Source: Bacilli bacterium
Lineage (GTDB): Bacteria > Bacillota_I > Bacilli_A > RF39 > UBA660
NCBI GenBank assembly: GCA_028691955.1
Contig: JAQUYH010000003.1
Span: 1 to 64,000, forward strand
Reading direction: 5' to 3'
DNA: 64,000 nucleotides
A program made the position numbers and the translations under genes. The notes below the pieces were generated by a model. That model was not told where the DNA came from. It was given only the letters and a program-made list of their open reading frames with translations, and ran no database searches. How positions within the stretch are numbered: the first letter of the stretch is position 1; each line of letters begins with the position of its first letter. Shown in pieces: positions 50,486 through 60,026 of the stretch.

Positions 50486-51818
50486 AAAGTTTTTTATAAA
50501 ATTATATAAACCAATTGACAAATTTCTTATAATGCCCATAACCAAATTGATACTTAAGATTAAGGAAAGTTCTGATGCTTCAGGAAAAAAATTAGAGAAT
50601 TGGCTTTCTAAAAAGAATACTATACTGTTTATCTCTTTGTTTATTTCAATTATTATTTTTGTAGTTGTTGATCAAAAAATAATTGGTTTTTCTCAAACTT
50701 CAGCTGAAGTTCTAAAAAACCAACCAGTGGAAGTAAAATATAATGAAGAAGCTTATGTTGTTGAGGGTGTTCCAGATACTGTTGATATAACTATTATTGG
50801 TAATGAAACAGAAATCTATATTGCAAAACAGTCTCCATCTAATGGAGTTGTACTTGATTTAACAAATTTAAAACCGGGAACTCATAAGGTAACACTAAGT
50901 TATAGTCAAACAATTGGTTCGGTTGATTATACTGTGAATCCGGCTGTAGCTAATATAACAATTTATCAGAAAGTTTCTGAAACAAGGACACTTACAACTG
51001 ATATTTTAAATCAAGAAAAATTAGATAGTAAATTATCTATATCTAATATAGATGTTGGAACTGATCAAGTTGTTATTAAAGGTGCTCAATATCAAGTTGA
51101 TCAAGTAGCTAATGTTAAAGCACTTATTGATATTAATAATTTGGTAAAGCAAGAGGTTGGGACTATTACTCTTAAAGATGTACCTTTAAAAGCCTATGAT
51201 GAAAAGGGTAATGTTGTTGATGTGGAAATTTTGCCTGAAACATTAGATGTTGAAATTACTATTGTTTCTTCTAGTAAAACGGTACCATTTAAGATTATTC
51301 CAAATGGAGATGTTGCTTTTGGTAATGCGATAAGTTCGATTACTTTAAGTGAAAACAATATAACCGTTTATGGTAGTGAAGAAGTACTAGATGCTATCGA
51401 TTATATTCCAGTTGAAATAGATGTTGCTGGTTTATCTGATGATAAAGAGTATAAAGTTGAGTTAACAAAACCAGTTGGTGTTAAATCTATGAGTATAAAT
51501 AATTTAACGATTAATGTTGCTTTAGGGGAATCATCTACTAGGGATATTGCTGATATACCTATTGAATATTTAAACTTTGACGATACTTTATATGATTTAA
51601 GAGCAGCAAGTAATGAAGATAGAACGATTACTGTTAGTTTAACTGGCGTTGAAAGTGTAATTAATGGAATTACAGCTGATGATATAAAAGCTTATATTGA
51701 TTTGGATGGTTATACTGAAGGAACGTATGATGTTGATGTTATTGTTGAAGGAACTGATTTAAAGGCTCAATATGTAGCAAAAACAAAGAAGGTTAAAGTT
51801 ACTATAACAGCTAAATAG
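50460..51818 (+). CDS. cdaR: CdaA regulator CdaR (YbbR-domain protein)
   Basis: 452 residues. An unusually long cytoplasmic start of about 55 residues, one membrane helix (about 58-76, with VVVDQKIIGFSQ beyond it), then four YbbR-type beta repeats outside. In Bacillus and Listeria CdaR binds CdaA and tunes c-di-AMP synthesis. Start 50460 has GGAGG upstream and lies inside the cdaA coding end. Confidence 0.9.
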   Translation: MKKILRAIKKFFIKLYKPIDKFLIMPITKLILKIKESSDASGKKLENWLSKKNTILFISLFISIIIFVVVDQKIIGFSQTSAEVLKNQPVEVKYNEEAYVVEGVPDTVDITIIGNETEIYIAKQSPSNGVVLDLTNLKPGTHKVTLSYSQTIGSVDYTVNPAVANITIYQKVSETRTLTTDILNQEKLDSKLSISNIDVGTDQVVIKGAQYQVDQVANVKALIDINNLVKQEVGTITLKDVPLKAYDEKGNVVDVEILPETLDVEITIVSSSKTVPFKIIPNGDVAFGNAISSITLSENNITVYGSEEVLDAIDYIPVEIDVAGLSDDKEYKVELTKPVGVKSMSINNLTINVALGESSTRDIADIPIEYLNFDDTLYDLRAASNEDRTITVSLTGVESVINGITADDIKAYIDLDGYTEGTYDVDVIVEGTDLKAQYVAKTKKVKVTITAK

Positions 51819-51822
51819 AATT

Positions 51823-51857
51823 AAAAAGTAAACATATAATAATGTTTACTTTTTTTA
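51823..51857 (+). terminator. terminator of cdaA-cdaR
   Basis: 13-bp perfect stem AAAAAGTAAACAT / ATGTTTACTTTTT, loop ATAATA. Confidence 0.88.
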
Positions 51858-51888
51858 ACTGAAATGTTAAAATTAATATGTGATAGAT

Positions 51889-53946
51889 ATGAATATAGTG
51901 AAGAAAAATTTTAAATGGATTATTGTTGGTACAGTAATAATTTTGCTGGCTGTTTTTTCTTATCTTTTCTTTAACAATAAACAGGTTGTTATTAATGAGG
52001 AAGAAGAGGTTACAGAGGGGATAAATTTTATTGATAATGTTGTTAATTTAGATATTGGTGATATTTATCAATTGGAAGTAAATTTTGTACCTGAAACTTA
52101 TACTGAAAATGTTATTTACATTGTAAATGATGAATCTATTGTTAGTATAACAAATGATGGCGAGATTAAGGCTTTAAAATCTGGAAATGCAATTGTAACT
52201 GTAATAACAAAGTCTGGCAAATATACTGCAAATCTTGAAGTTATTGTAAATAGTGAAGATATTGTTTTAGCAACTCCCACTATAGCTGTTAGCAATATAG
52301 AATTAGAAGGCACTAGAGTTAATTTAAATAGTGGTGAAACATATCAATTAAAGTATGATATTTTGCCAGAAAACGCAACTGATAAGACTATTATGTGGGA
52401 AACGAGTGACGCTAGAATAGCAACAGTTACTGATACTGGTTTAGTTAGTGCTAAACAATCAGGAACGGCTGTTCTAACAATTTATTCAATGTCGGGCGTT
52501 CAAAAAAGTATAGCTATTGTTGTTAACGATATGGAAGTGTCTTTAACTGGACTTGAATTAAGTCCATCAAATTTAGTGATGTCTATTAATGATACTTATA
52601 ATATGAAAGTAAGTTATATTCCAATAAATGCAATTAATCAGACTACACAATGGGCTAGTTCTAATAGTTCAGTTGTATCTGTTAATAATGGGTTATTAGT
52701 TGCCAATAAAGTAGGGACGGCTACTATAACAGCTACTTCAAATGGAATTAGTAAGACTGCAACAGTAACTGTTCAAAATGACATTATTGATATTACTTCA
52801 ATTAACTTAGATGTTGCTTCTTTGGAACTTAAAGTAGGTAAATCTTATCAATTATCTGTTAGTTATTTGCCAACAAATGCTTCTAATTCATCTTTTTCTT
52901 GGAGCACATCGGATGGATCTGTAGCAACTGTTAGTAGTAGCGGTTTAATTAAAGCTTTATCAAGTGGAGCTGCAACTATTACTGTAAAATCAACTAATGG
53001 CAAGTTATCAACTGTTAAAGTAACTGTTATAGAAGATGAAAGTAATCAAGATTATTCTATGACAGTTGAAGAAGTTTTATTAAACTTTGAATATTTGTTT
53101 TTATATGTGGGTGATACTAAAAAATTAAGAGCCACCATTTTACCTTTAAATGCTGATCAGTCGGTTACTTGGTATTCTGGAGATAATAGCATATTATCTT
53201 TAGATAGTAATGGCTATATTAAGGCCAAAAAACCAGGTAAAACAACCGTATCAGCTATGACTAAAAATGGATTGGTAGCTAAATGTATTGTTACTGTAAG
53301 ATACCCTGATATTACTATAGAAACAGCTGCAACAAACATGGCTGTTGGGAGTGCTATAACAAGTGAAGAAGTTACTTTAATTAATGATCATTTAGCGAGT
53401 TATATTGATGAAATGGGGACTTTAGCTGAAGCCAGTGGCACAAATGTATTAAGGTCCAAAGTAGTGGCAGCAGGATTTTTCTTGGCATATAACCCATATT
53501 ATAAAGTGGCATATAATTTTAGTGGTAAGGATAGTATTGGAAAAGGTTGGTTTGTAAAGTGGGGAAATGCTACTAATGATGCTACATATCCTGTTAAGGG
53601 AATTGATTGTAATGCTTTTGTTAGATGGTCATTTTATCAAGTTTTTAATAAAGATATAGGTACTATTGGTAGATCTATGCGTACTAGTGATAATTCAGGT
53701 TTAACTGTTGGCGCTATTGCTGCTGTTGCTGAACCAGGGGATGTTTTAAGAAAAAGTCAAGCTTTAATGGGTGGAACTTCAGGGCACGTAGCTATTGTTT
53801 ATAGTGTTGATAGAGCAAATGGAACATTCTCTGTAATTCATGCAGCTGGTAGTAGAGTTGGTGTTACAATAACTAATTATACGCATTCATCTTCTAGAAC
53901 TATATTTAATTATTTGTATGATATGAATTATATTTATGGAAGTTAA
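51889..53946 (+). CDS. Big2-repeat surface protein with NlpC/P60-like cysteine peptidase
   Basis: 685 residues. Signal-anchor helix (about 10-28), then five Big2 Ig-like repeats, recognisable by the recurring pattern ITLSxxxxxLxxGxxYxL, W.SSD..VA.V...G.V.A...G.A.IT (about 40-490). The last 170 residues form a papain-like peptidase: GIDCNAFVRWSF with Cys574 and GHVAIVYSV with His633, typical of NlpC/P60. Likely anchored in the membrane and cutting peptidoglycan across the wall. ATG at 51889 is preferred to GTG 51880, though neither has a good ribosome site. Confidence 0.82.
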   Translation: MNIVKKNFKWIIVGTVIILLAVFSYLFFNNKQVVINEEEEVTEGINFIDNVVNLDIGDIYQLEVNFVPETYTENVIYIVNDESIVSITNDGEIKALKSGNAIVTVITKSGKYTANLEVIVNSEDIVLATPTIAVSNIELEGTRVNLNSGETYQLKYDILPENATDKTIMWETSDARIATVTDTGLVSAKQSGTAVLTIYSMSGVQKSIAIVVNDMEVSLTGLELSPSNLVMSINDTYNMKVSYIPINAINQTTQWASSNSSVVSVNNGLLVANKVGTATITATSNGISKTATVTVQNDIIDITSINLDVASLELKVGKSYQLSVSYLPTNASNSSFSWSTSDGSVATVSSSGLIKALSSGAATITVKSTNGKLSTVKVTVIEDESNQDYSMTVEEVLLNFEYLFLYVGDTKKLRATILPLNADQSVTWYSGDNSILSLDSNGYIKAKKPGKTTVSAMTKNGLVAKCIVTVRYPDITIETAATNMAVGSAITSEEVTLINDHLASYIDEMGTLAEASGTNVLRSKVVAAGFFLAYNPYYKVAYNFSGKDSIGKGWFVKWGNATNDATYPVKGIDCNAFVRWSFYQVFNKDIGTIGRSMRTSDNSGLTVGAIAAVAEPGDVLRKSQALMGGTSGHVAIVYSVDRANGTFSVIHAAGSRVGVTITNYTHSSSRTIFNYLYDMNYIYGS

Positions 53947-53951
53947 TTAAT

Positions 53952-53978
53952 AAAGACTAGCAAAAATAGTCTTTTTTT
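53952..53978 (+). terminator. terminator after the Big2-NlpC gene
   Basis: Stem AAAGACTA / TAGTCTTT, loop GCAAAAA, T-run. Confidence 0.85.
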
Positions 53979-54002
53979 GTTACAATGATATAAGGTGGTT
54001 AT

Positions 54003-56495
54003 ATGCAAGATGTAATGAAAAAGATATATGAATTCTCATTAGAAGAAATAATGGGAGATAGATTTAAAAGATATTCAAAGGCTATTATTCAAGATAGAGC
54101 TTTACCAGATGTTAGAGATGGACTTAAACCTGTTCAAAGAAGAATACTTTATTCTATGTATAGAGCAAAGAATACTTATGATAAACCTACTAGAAAGTCT
54201 GCTAAATCAGTAGGTGAAATAATGGGTAATTATCACCCTCATGGAGACTCTTCTATATACGAAGCTATTGTTAGAATGAGTCAGTGGTGGAAATTAAATA
54301 CACCCTTTATTGATATGCAGGGTAATAATGGTTCAATGGATGGAGATAGTGCAGCTGCAATGCGTTATACTGAAGCTAGACTATCTAAAATAAGTAATGA
54401 GTTTTTAAGAGATATTGATAAAGATACTGTTATATGGACAAGAAACTATGATGATAGTTTATTTGAGCCTACTGTTTTGCCAGTAAGATTTCCTAATTTA
54501 TTAGTAAATGGTTCAACTGGAATTAGTGCAGGATATGCTACTAATATTCCGCCGCATAATTTGTCTGAAATAGTTGATGTTACTGTTAAGATGATTAAAA
54601 AGCCTAGTTTATCTTTAGATGAAGCTATGGAAATAGTAAAAGGGCCTGATTTTCCAACAGGTGGAATAGTAGAAGGTAAGAAAGATATTTATGATGCTTT
54701 TAAAACAGGCAAAGGCAAAGTAGTTTTAAAATCAAAAGTTGAATTTGTAAAGAGTAAAGGAAAAGATCAGATCTTCGTAAGTGAAATACCTTATGAAGTT
54801 AATAAACAAGCTTTAGTTAAAAAAATTAATGATATTAAAATTGATAAAAAAATAGATGGAATATTAGATGTAAGAGATGAGTCTGATAGGAATGGCTTAT
54901 CTATAGTAATTGATTTAAAAAAGGAAGCTAATAAAGAATTAGTGCTAAATTATTTATTAAAAAATACAGAATTACAAATCAATTATAGTTATAATATGGT
55001 GGCTATTGTTAATAGTAGACCAATGACTTTAGGGATATTAGATATAATCAAGGCATTTATTGATCATCAAAAAGAATTTGTAGAAAAAAGAACTAATTTT
55101 GATTTAGCTGTTGCTAGAAAGCAACATCATAAAACGATTGGTTTAATTAAAGCTTTATCAATACTTGATGAAGTAATAGCTACTATTAAGGCTAGTAAAA
55201 ATAAGGCAGATTCTATTGAAAACCTTGTAAAAGAGTATGAATTTAGTTATGAGCAAGCTGACGCTATTGTAACTTTGCAATTATATAGGCTTACTAATTT
55301 TGATGTTTTGGAATTAAAAGAAGAAAATCAAAAATTGGAATTAATAATGCAAGGTTTAGAGAAAATTTTATCTGATCCTGAGGAGCTTAAAAAATTAATG
55401 ATTAAAGAATTGTTGGATATTAAAAAGGAATATGGAGTTGAAAGAAAAACCGAAATAAAAGAAGAAGTTACGGAAATTAAAATCGAAAACACTCAAATTA
55501 TTCCTAAGGAAGATGTAGTAGTGGTAGTAACAAATGAGGGATATATTAAAAGAGTTTCATTAAGAAGTTATAATGCTGAAGAGGAGACTGCCTTAAAAGA
55601 ACTAGACTTTGTTATTGGCAAATATAATATGAATACACAAGATACTTTATTATTATTTACTGATTTAGGTAATTATTTATATGTTCCTGTTTATGAAATC
55701 CCAGATTTAAAATGGAAAGAACTTGGAAAACATATTAGTAATTTAATTAAGATTGAACCAGAAGAAAATATTATTAAAAGTATTCCTGTTTATAATTTTG
55801 AAGATAATAGTTTGGTTACAATGTTTACTAAGGATGGTTTAGTAAAAAGAACTAACATTAGTGAATATAAAGCTGTTAGATATAGTAAACCAATAGCAGC
55901 TATCAAGCTTAAGAAAAATGATTTAGTTGTTGATGTTACTTGTTCAAGTGGAGAATTTGTTTTGGTAACTACGCATTTAGGTTATGGATTAAAATATAAA
56001 GTTGATGAGATTCCAATTACTGGAATTAAAACGGCTGGAGTTAAGGCAATATCTTTAAAAAATGATTTTGTTGTTAGTGGGCATGTTTATTTGGATAGCG
56101 ATGAGTTTTTAGTAGTAACGACTAAGAAAAATACCGCAAAAAGGATTAAATTATCTGAATTTGAAACTATTAGTAGAGCTAGAAAAGGTGTTCAAATTAT
56201 ACGTGATGTTAAAACGAATCCATATTATATTTTAAAAACTTTAATAGCTAGTGGTAAGCAAAAATATGGTTTTAAAACTAAAAGTGATGTTGATTTAATT
56301 AAAATAACAGAAATACCTATATCTGATCGTTATTCTACTGGCACTGCTATTTCTAAAGAAGATATTTTAGATTGCTTTTTGGAAACTAATGTAGAAGAAA
56401 ATAATGTTGAAGTTAAAAAGGTACAAAACTTAGAAGAAATTGATAATAAGATGCTAACGATTGATGACTTTTTAGATGATTTTAAATTAGAGTAG
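54003..56495 (+). CDS. parC: DNA topoisomerase IV subunit A
   Basis: 830 residues. Type IIA cutting/religation subunit for chromosome decatenation. DRFKRYSKAIIQDRALPDVR at the start, AMRYTEARL with catalytic Tyr122, and a C-terminal blade domain. The quinolone-target stretch HPHGDSSIYEAIVRMS keeps Ser83/Ser84 and Glu87. I prefer ParC to GyrA because a canonical GyrA box is not seen and the N-terminus is ParC-like. parE is not in the window. AAGGTGG site before 54003. Confidence 0.9.
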   Translation: MQDVMKKIYEFSLEEIMGDRFKRYSKAIIQDRALPDVRDGLKPVQRRILYSMYRAKNTYDKPTRKSAKSVGEIMGNYHPHGDSSIYEAIVRMSQWWKLNTPFIDMQGNNGSMDGDSAAAMRYTEARLSKISNEFLRDIDKDTVIWTRNYDDSLFEPTVLPVRFPNLLVNGSTGISAGYATNIPPHNLSEIVDVTVKMIKKPSLSLDEAMEIVKGPDFPTGGIVEGKKDIYDAFKTGKGKVVLKSKVEFVKSKGKDQIFVSEIPYEVNKQALVKKINDIKIDKKIDGILDVRDESDRNGLSIVIDLKKEANKELVLNYLLKNTELQINYSYNMVAIVNSRPMTLGILDIIKAFIDHQKEFVEKRTNFDLAVARKQHHKTIGLIKALSILDEVIATIKASKNKADSIENLVKEYEFSYEQADAIVTLQLYRLTNFDVLELKEENQKLELIMQGLEKILSDPEELKKLMIKELLDIKKEYGVERKTEIKEEVTEIKIENTQIIPKEDVVVVVTNEGYIKRVSLRSYNAEEETALKELDFVIGKYNMNTQDTLLLFTDLGNYLYVPVYEIPDLKWKELGKHISNLIKIEPEENIIKSIPVYNFEDNSLVTMFTKDGLVKRTNISEYKAVRYSKPIAAIKLKKNDLVVDVTCSSGEFVLVTTHLGYGLKYKVDEIPITGIKTAGVKAISLKNDFVVSGHVYLDSDEFLVVTTKKNTAKRIKLSEFETISRARKGVQIIRDVKTNPYYILKTLIASGKQKYGFKTKSDVDLIKITEIPISDRYSTGTAISKEDILDCFLETNVEENNVEVKKVQNLEEIDNKMLTIDDFLDDFKLE

Positions 56496-56517
56496 TAATA
56501 CTCTTTTTTTTATCATA

Positions 56518-56548
56518 AAAAAAACAAGTTTTAACTTGTTTTATTTGA
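56518..56548. terminator. bidirectional terminator between parC and the FemX gene
   Basis: Stem AAAACAAGTT / AACTTGTTTT, loop TT, with A/T runs on both sides. Confidence 0.8.
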
Positions 56549-57794
56549 AAATGTTTCTAAACATCATTGTGTTTTCGTACATAAAGTATTGTGTTGAATT
56601 AGTAATTAATTCTAAGTCACCCATATATTCAAATATATTAGCGTTAAAGCTTGTTTTAAATTCATTTAATCCTTCATATTTAGCGTTTTCTACTGAGATA
56701 TCAGTTACTCCACCTAAATTAAATCTTTTAAGTCCTAGTTTGGAATATCGTTCTATTAATTTCCACATTAATAAATGTTTAGCATTAAATGTTTTTAATG
56801 TTTTGTCCATTCCATCCATAATAACAAAGGCCATCTCTCCAGTTTTAACTATTAAAGCACTTGCAGCTATTGCTCCATCTGGATAATCTTTTAAAAGAGT
56901 AGTTGCTTCAATCATCTGTGTTTTGTACACATTAAGCATGTGATCGGCTGCCATTTTTTTGCTTACAACATTAAGCTTTTCTTCAGCTGAACTTTTAAAT
57001 ATATCTTTGCTTAATTGATTACATATAGCATCTTGTTTTGAATAGTTATCCTTTAATTTGTCTAATAGTTTAACAGTGTCAACTTTAGCATAAAAGAAAT
57101 CTATTTTATCAGCTGGCTTTAAGCTCGCATATAAGTGTTGAAAGTAGTCTAAATCTCTTGGATATTTGTTTTTAACTTGTAAATATAAATATCTTAAATT
57201 ATTATAATTACTTTTATGAATTGTAATAAATGATTCTTCCGCACTACGTATTTTAGTTCTAAATTCTTTTTTGATATCTTTAAATAAGTCTGTATATGGT
57301 TTATTTAGAGATATTATAGCTTCGAATCTTGGCTTTTGCGCCTCAAACATTGTATTATATCCCATATGTATATATCCTAGTTTTTTTAAATTATTAAATA
57401 TATTATCATAATATGGATTTTTTTCAATTAACTTTCCTTCAGAATTATATATTTTTCTTATGATTAAGGGATTGATTTTTACTGCAATAACTCCTAAATC
57501 GCTAAGGTATTTTTTAATTAGTCTTGTGAAGTTGGCTAGTATTTCAATGTTATTGTATTCTAATAAAAAACCGCGTGGAGCATAAGCATATTTTATTTTA
57601 TTTCTTGATTCAATTAAAAGTAAAGACGCTGCTGAAATAGAATTTAAGTCATCAATCATGGCAATATATTTTACGTCGTATCCTTCAAGCTTCATGGTTT
57701 TGCCATATTCGTTCATTTGGTAAGGCGTTTCTATCTTTTTCGCGCTAATGTATTCATCAAAAGTTTTCCCATCAATTTCTTTTATTTTCAGCAC
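56541..57794 (-). CDS. FemABX/MurM-family aminoacyltransferase
   Basis: 417 residues, cytoplasmic. Uses aminoacyl-tRNA to add amino acids to lipid II for interpeptide bridges. Two GNAT-like halves with a helical coiled-coil insertion in the middle (about 240-290), TPYQMNEYGK near the start, IKYAYAPRGFLL, DGAIAASALIV and the RFNLGGVTDIS block are family features. I chose GTG at 57794 (GAGGTG 6 nt upstream); the ATG at 57812 sits at or before the predicted transcription start. Confidence 0.88.
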   Translation of the reverse strand: MLKIKEIDGKTFDEYISAKKIETPYQMNEYGKTMKLEGYDVKYIAMIDDLNSISAASLLLIESRNKIKYAYAPRGFLLEYNNIEILANFTRLIKKYLSDLGVIAVKINPLIIRKIYNSEGKLIEKNPYYDNIFNNLKKLGYIHMGYNTMFEAQKPRFEAIISLNKPYTDLFKDIKKEFRTKIRSAEESFITIHKSNYNNLRYLYLQVKNKYPRDLDYFQHLYASLKPADKIDFFYAKVDTVKLLDKLKDNYSKQDAICNQLSKDIFKSSAEEKLNVVSKKMAADHMLNVYKTQMIEATTLLKDYPDGAIAASALIVKTGEMAFVIMDGMDKTLKTFNAKHLLMWKLIERYSKLGLKRFNLGGVTDISVENAKYEGLNEFKTSFNANIFEYMGDLELITNSTQYFMYENTMMFRNIFK

Positions 57795-57813
57795 AACTTT
57801 CACCTCAATCATA

Positions 57814-57822
57814 ATTATATCA
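57814..57822 (-). promoter_or_regulatory. extended -10 promoter of the FemX gene
   Basis: TGATATAAT on the minus strand; places transcription start near 57807, downstream of the in-frame ATG at 57812. Confidence 0.55.
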
Positions 57823-57867
57823 TAATTTATAAATTTACAATATATTTAGTTATTAAGTTTTAGGTAT

Positions 57868-57896
57868 TTGACAACTTTAAAATATTAGTGTATAAA
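57868..57896 (+). promoter_or_regulatory. promoter of topA
   Basis: TTGACA (57868-57873), 17 nt, TATAAA (57891-57896). Confidence 0.7.
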
Positions 57897-57922
57897 TTAT
57901 AAATGAAAAAAGGAAGTGAAAT

Positions 57923-59950
57923 ATGCAGAAGAATCTTGTAATAGTGGAATCTCCTAGTAAATCAAAAACAATTGAAAAATATTTAGGGAAAGACTATAAG
58001 GTTTTATCAAGTAAAGGACATATTAGAGATTTGTCTACAAAGGGTAAATTTGGTCTTGGTGTGGATATTGAGAATAAATTTAAACCTGATTATGTAACAA
58101 TAAAAGGTAAAAAGAAAGTTATAGATGAGCTTAAGAAAGCTTCTAAGGAAGCAGAACATATTTTTCTGGCGACCGATCCCGATCGTGAAGGAGAAGCAAT
58201 AAGTTGGCATTTATTTGATGCATTAAAATTAAAGGAAAAAGACTATGATCGTATTGTTTTTAATGAGGTAACTAAAAAGGCTATTTTGGAATCATTTGAA
58301 AATGCACGAAAAATAGATGATAATTTAGTTAACTCACAAGAAACAAGAAGAATCCTAGACAGAATTATTGGATTTAGATTGAGTAAACTTATGCAGGCTA
58401 AAACAGATGGTAAATCTGCTGGTAGAGTACAAAGTGTAGCTTTAAAATTAATTGTTGATAGAGAAAGAGAAATAGAGAAGTTTGTTTCTTTAGAATATTG
58501 GACAATAAGTGCTTTATTTAATGATTTTAATGCCGATTTATTTAATTATAATAATAAAGATATTAAACTTAATAATGAATTAGATGCAGATGAGGTATTA
58601 GGTAAATTATCTAATGCTTTTAAAATAGTTGATGTTGCTAAAACAGTAAAAAATAAGAAAGCTGTTATGCCATTTACAACAAGTACATTGCAGCAGGATG
58701 CATCAACTAAATTAAATTTTCCAGCTAAAAAGACAATGATGATTGCTCAAAAATTATATGAAGGAATTGATTTAGCCGATGAAACGGTTGGTTTAATTAC
58801 TTATATGAGAACTGATTCAGTAAGACTTTCTAGTGATTTTATTAAAGATGCATTTAAATATATTAATAAAAAGTTTGGTAAAGATTATGTTGGTATAGTT
58901 AGGAAGTCTAAGAAAAAAGTTAAAATTCAAGATGCTCATGAAGGTATTAGACCAACAAGTATCATGAGAGACCCTTTATCTATGAAGGCTTATTTAACAC
59001 CTGATGAATATAAATTATATAAATTGATTTATATAAGAGCTTTAGCCTCACTAATGAAAGATGCTAAAACTAATAATACAACTGTTATATTAGATAATAA
59101 TAATTATCAGTTTAAAGCAACTGGTCAAACGATATTGTTTGATGGATATTTGAAGGTATATTCTGAATATGAAGAGAATAAAGAGAATGAATTACCACCT
59201 TTTGAAAAATATAATTCAAAGGTAATTGTATCTAATGATATAGTTAAAGAACAACACTTTACTAAGCCACCAGCTAGGTATAGTGAAGCAAAACTTATTA
59301 AGGAAATGGAAAGCTTAGGAATAGGAAGACCTTCTACTTATGCTACTATTGTAAGTAATATTAGAGATAGAGGTTATGTTAACCTAGAAGATAAAAGATT
59401 TATACCAACTGATATTGGTTTTGAAGTTACTGACAAGTTACAAGAACACTTTTCACATTTAATTAATGTCAAATATACTGCTAATATGGAACAAAATCTT
59501 GATGAAATTGCAGAAGGATCTTTATCATCAAGTGATACTTTAGAGAATTTTTATAATGATTTTGATAAAGCATTAAAAGAAGCTTTTGATAAAATGCCTA
59601 AAAAAGAGGCTGAAAAAACGGGAGAAAAATGTCCAGAGTGTGGTAGTGATTTAGTAATTAGAAAAGGCAAATATGGTGAATTTGTAGCTTGCAGTAATTA
59701 TCCAAAGTGTAAGTATATAAAACAAGATCTTAAAGTTTTAACAGAATTGATTAAATGCCCTAATTGTGGAGGGATGATTGTAGAAAAAAGAAGTAGAAAA
59801 GGTAAAATCTTCTATGGATGTAATAATTATCCAAAGTGTAAGACAGCTTTTTGGGACAAACCAATAGATGAAAAATGTCCAGAATGTGGAAGCATTCTTA
59901 CAGAAAAAAACGGCAAAATAAAATGCTCAAATTGTGATTATAGTAAATAA
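57923..59950 (+). CDS. topA: DNA topoisomerase I
   Basis: 675 residues, type IA enzyme relaxing negative supercoils. Toprim start VIVESPSKSKTIEKYLG with ATDPDREGEAISW (metal-binding DxD), RTDSVRLS with the catalytic Tyr in TYMRTDS, and three C-terminal zinc-finger-like modules (CPECGSDL...CSNYPKC, CPNCGGMI...CNNYPKC, CPECGSIL...CSNC). AAGGAAG site before 57923. Confidence 0.97.
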   Translation: MQKNLVIVESPSKSKTIEKYLGKDYKVLSSKGHIRDLSTKGKFGLGVDIENKFKPDYVTIKGKKKVIDELKKASKEAEHIFLATDPDREGEAISWHLFDALKLKEKDYDRIVFNEVTKKAILESFENARKIDDNLVNSQETRRILDRIIGFRLSKLMQAKTDGKSAGRVQSVALKLIVDREREIEKFVSLEYWTISALFNDFNADLFNYNNKDIKLNNELDADEVLGKLSNAFKIVDVAKTVKNKKAVMPFTTSTLQQDASTKLNFPAKKTMMIAQKLYEGIDLADETVGLITYMRTDSVRLSSDFIKDAFKYINKKFGKDYVGIVRKSKKKVKIQDAHEGIRPTSIMRDPLSMKAYLTPDEYKLYKLIYIRALASLMKDAKTNNTTVILDNNNYQFKATGQTILFDGYLKVYSEYEENKENELPPFEKYNSKVIVSNDIVKEQHFTKPPARYSEAKLIKEMESLGIGRPSTYATIVSNIRDRGYVNLEDKRFIPTDIGFEVTDKLQEHFSHLINVKYTANMEQNLDEIAEGSLSSSDTLENFYNDFDKALKEAFDKMPKKEAEKTGEKCPECGSDLVIRKGKYGEFVACSNYPKCKYIKQDLKVLTELIKCPNCGGMIVEKRSRKGKIFYGCNNYPKCKTAFWDKPIDEKCPECGSILTEKNGKIKCSNCDYSK

Positions 59951-59976
59951 AAACAGTTTAATAACTGTTTTTTGTT
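59949..59976 (+). terminator. terminator of topA
   Basis: Stem AAACAGTT / AACTGTTT, loop TAAT, T-run. Confidence 0.85.
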
Positions 59977-60026
59977 GTTTACTTTGATTATGAATTAATA
60001 TATAATTACCAAAGGAAGTGATAAAT

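Noticed and set aside
56536-56886. Plus-strand 116-residue frame after parC
   Set aside because: Antisense to the FemX-family gene; begins inside the bidirectional terminator region.
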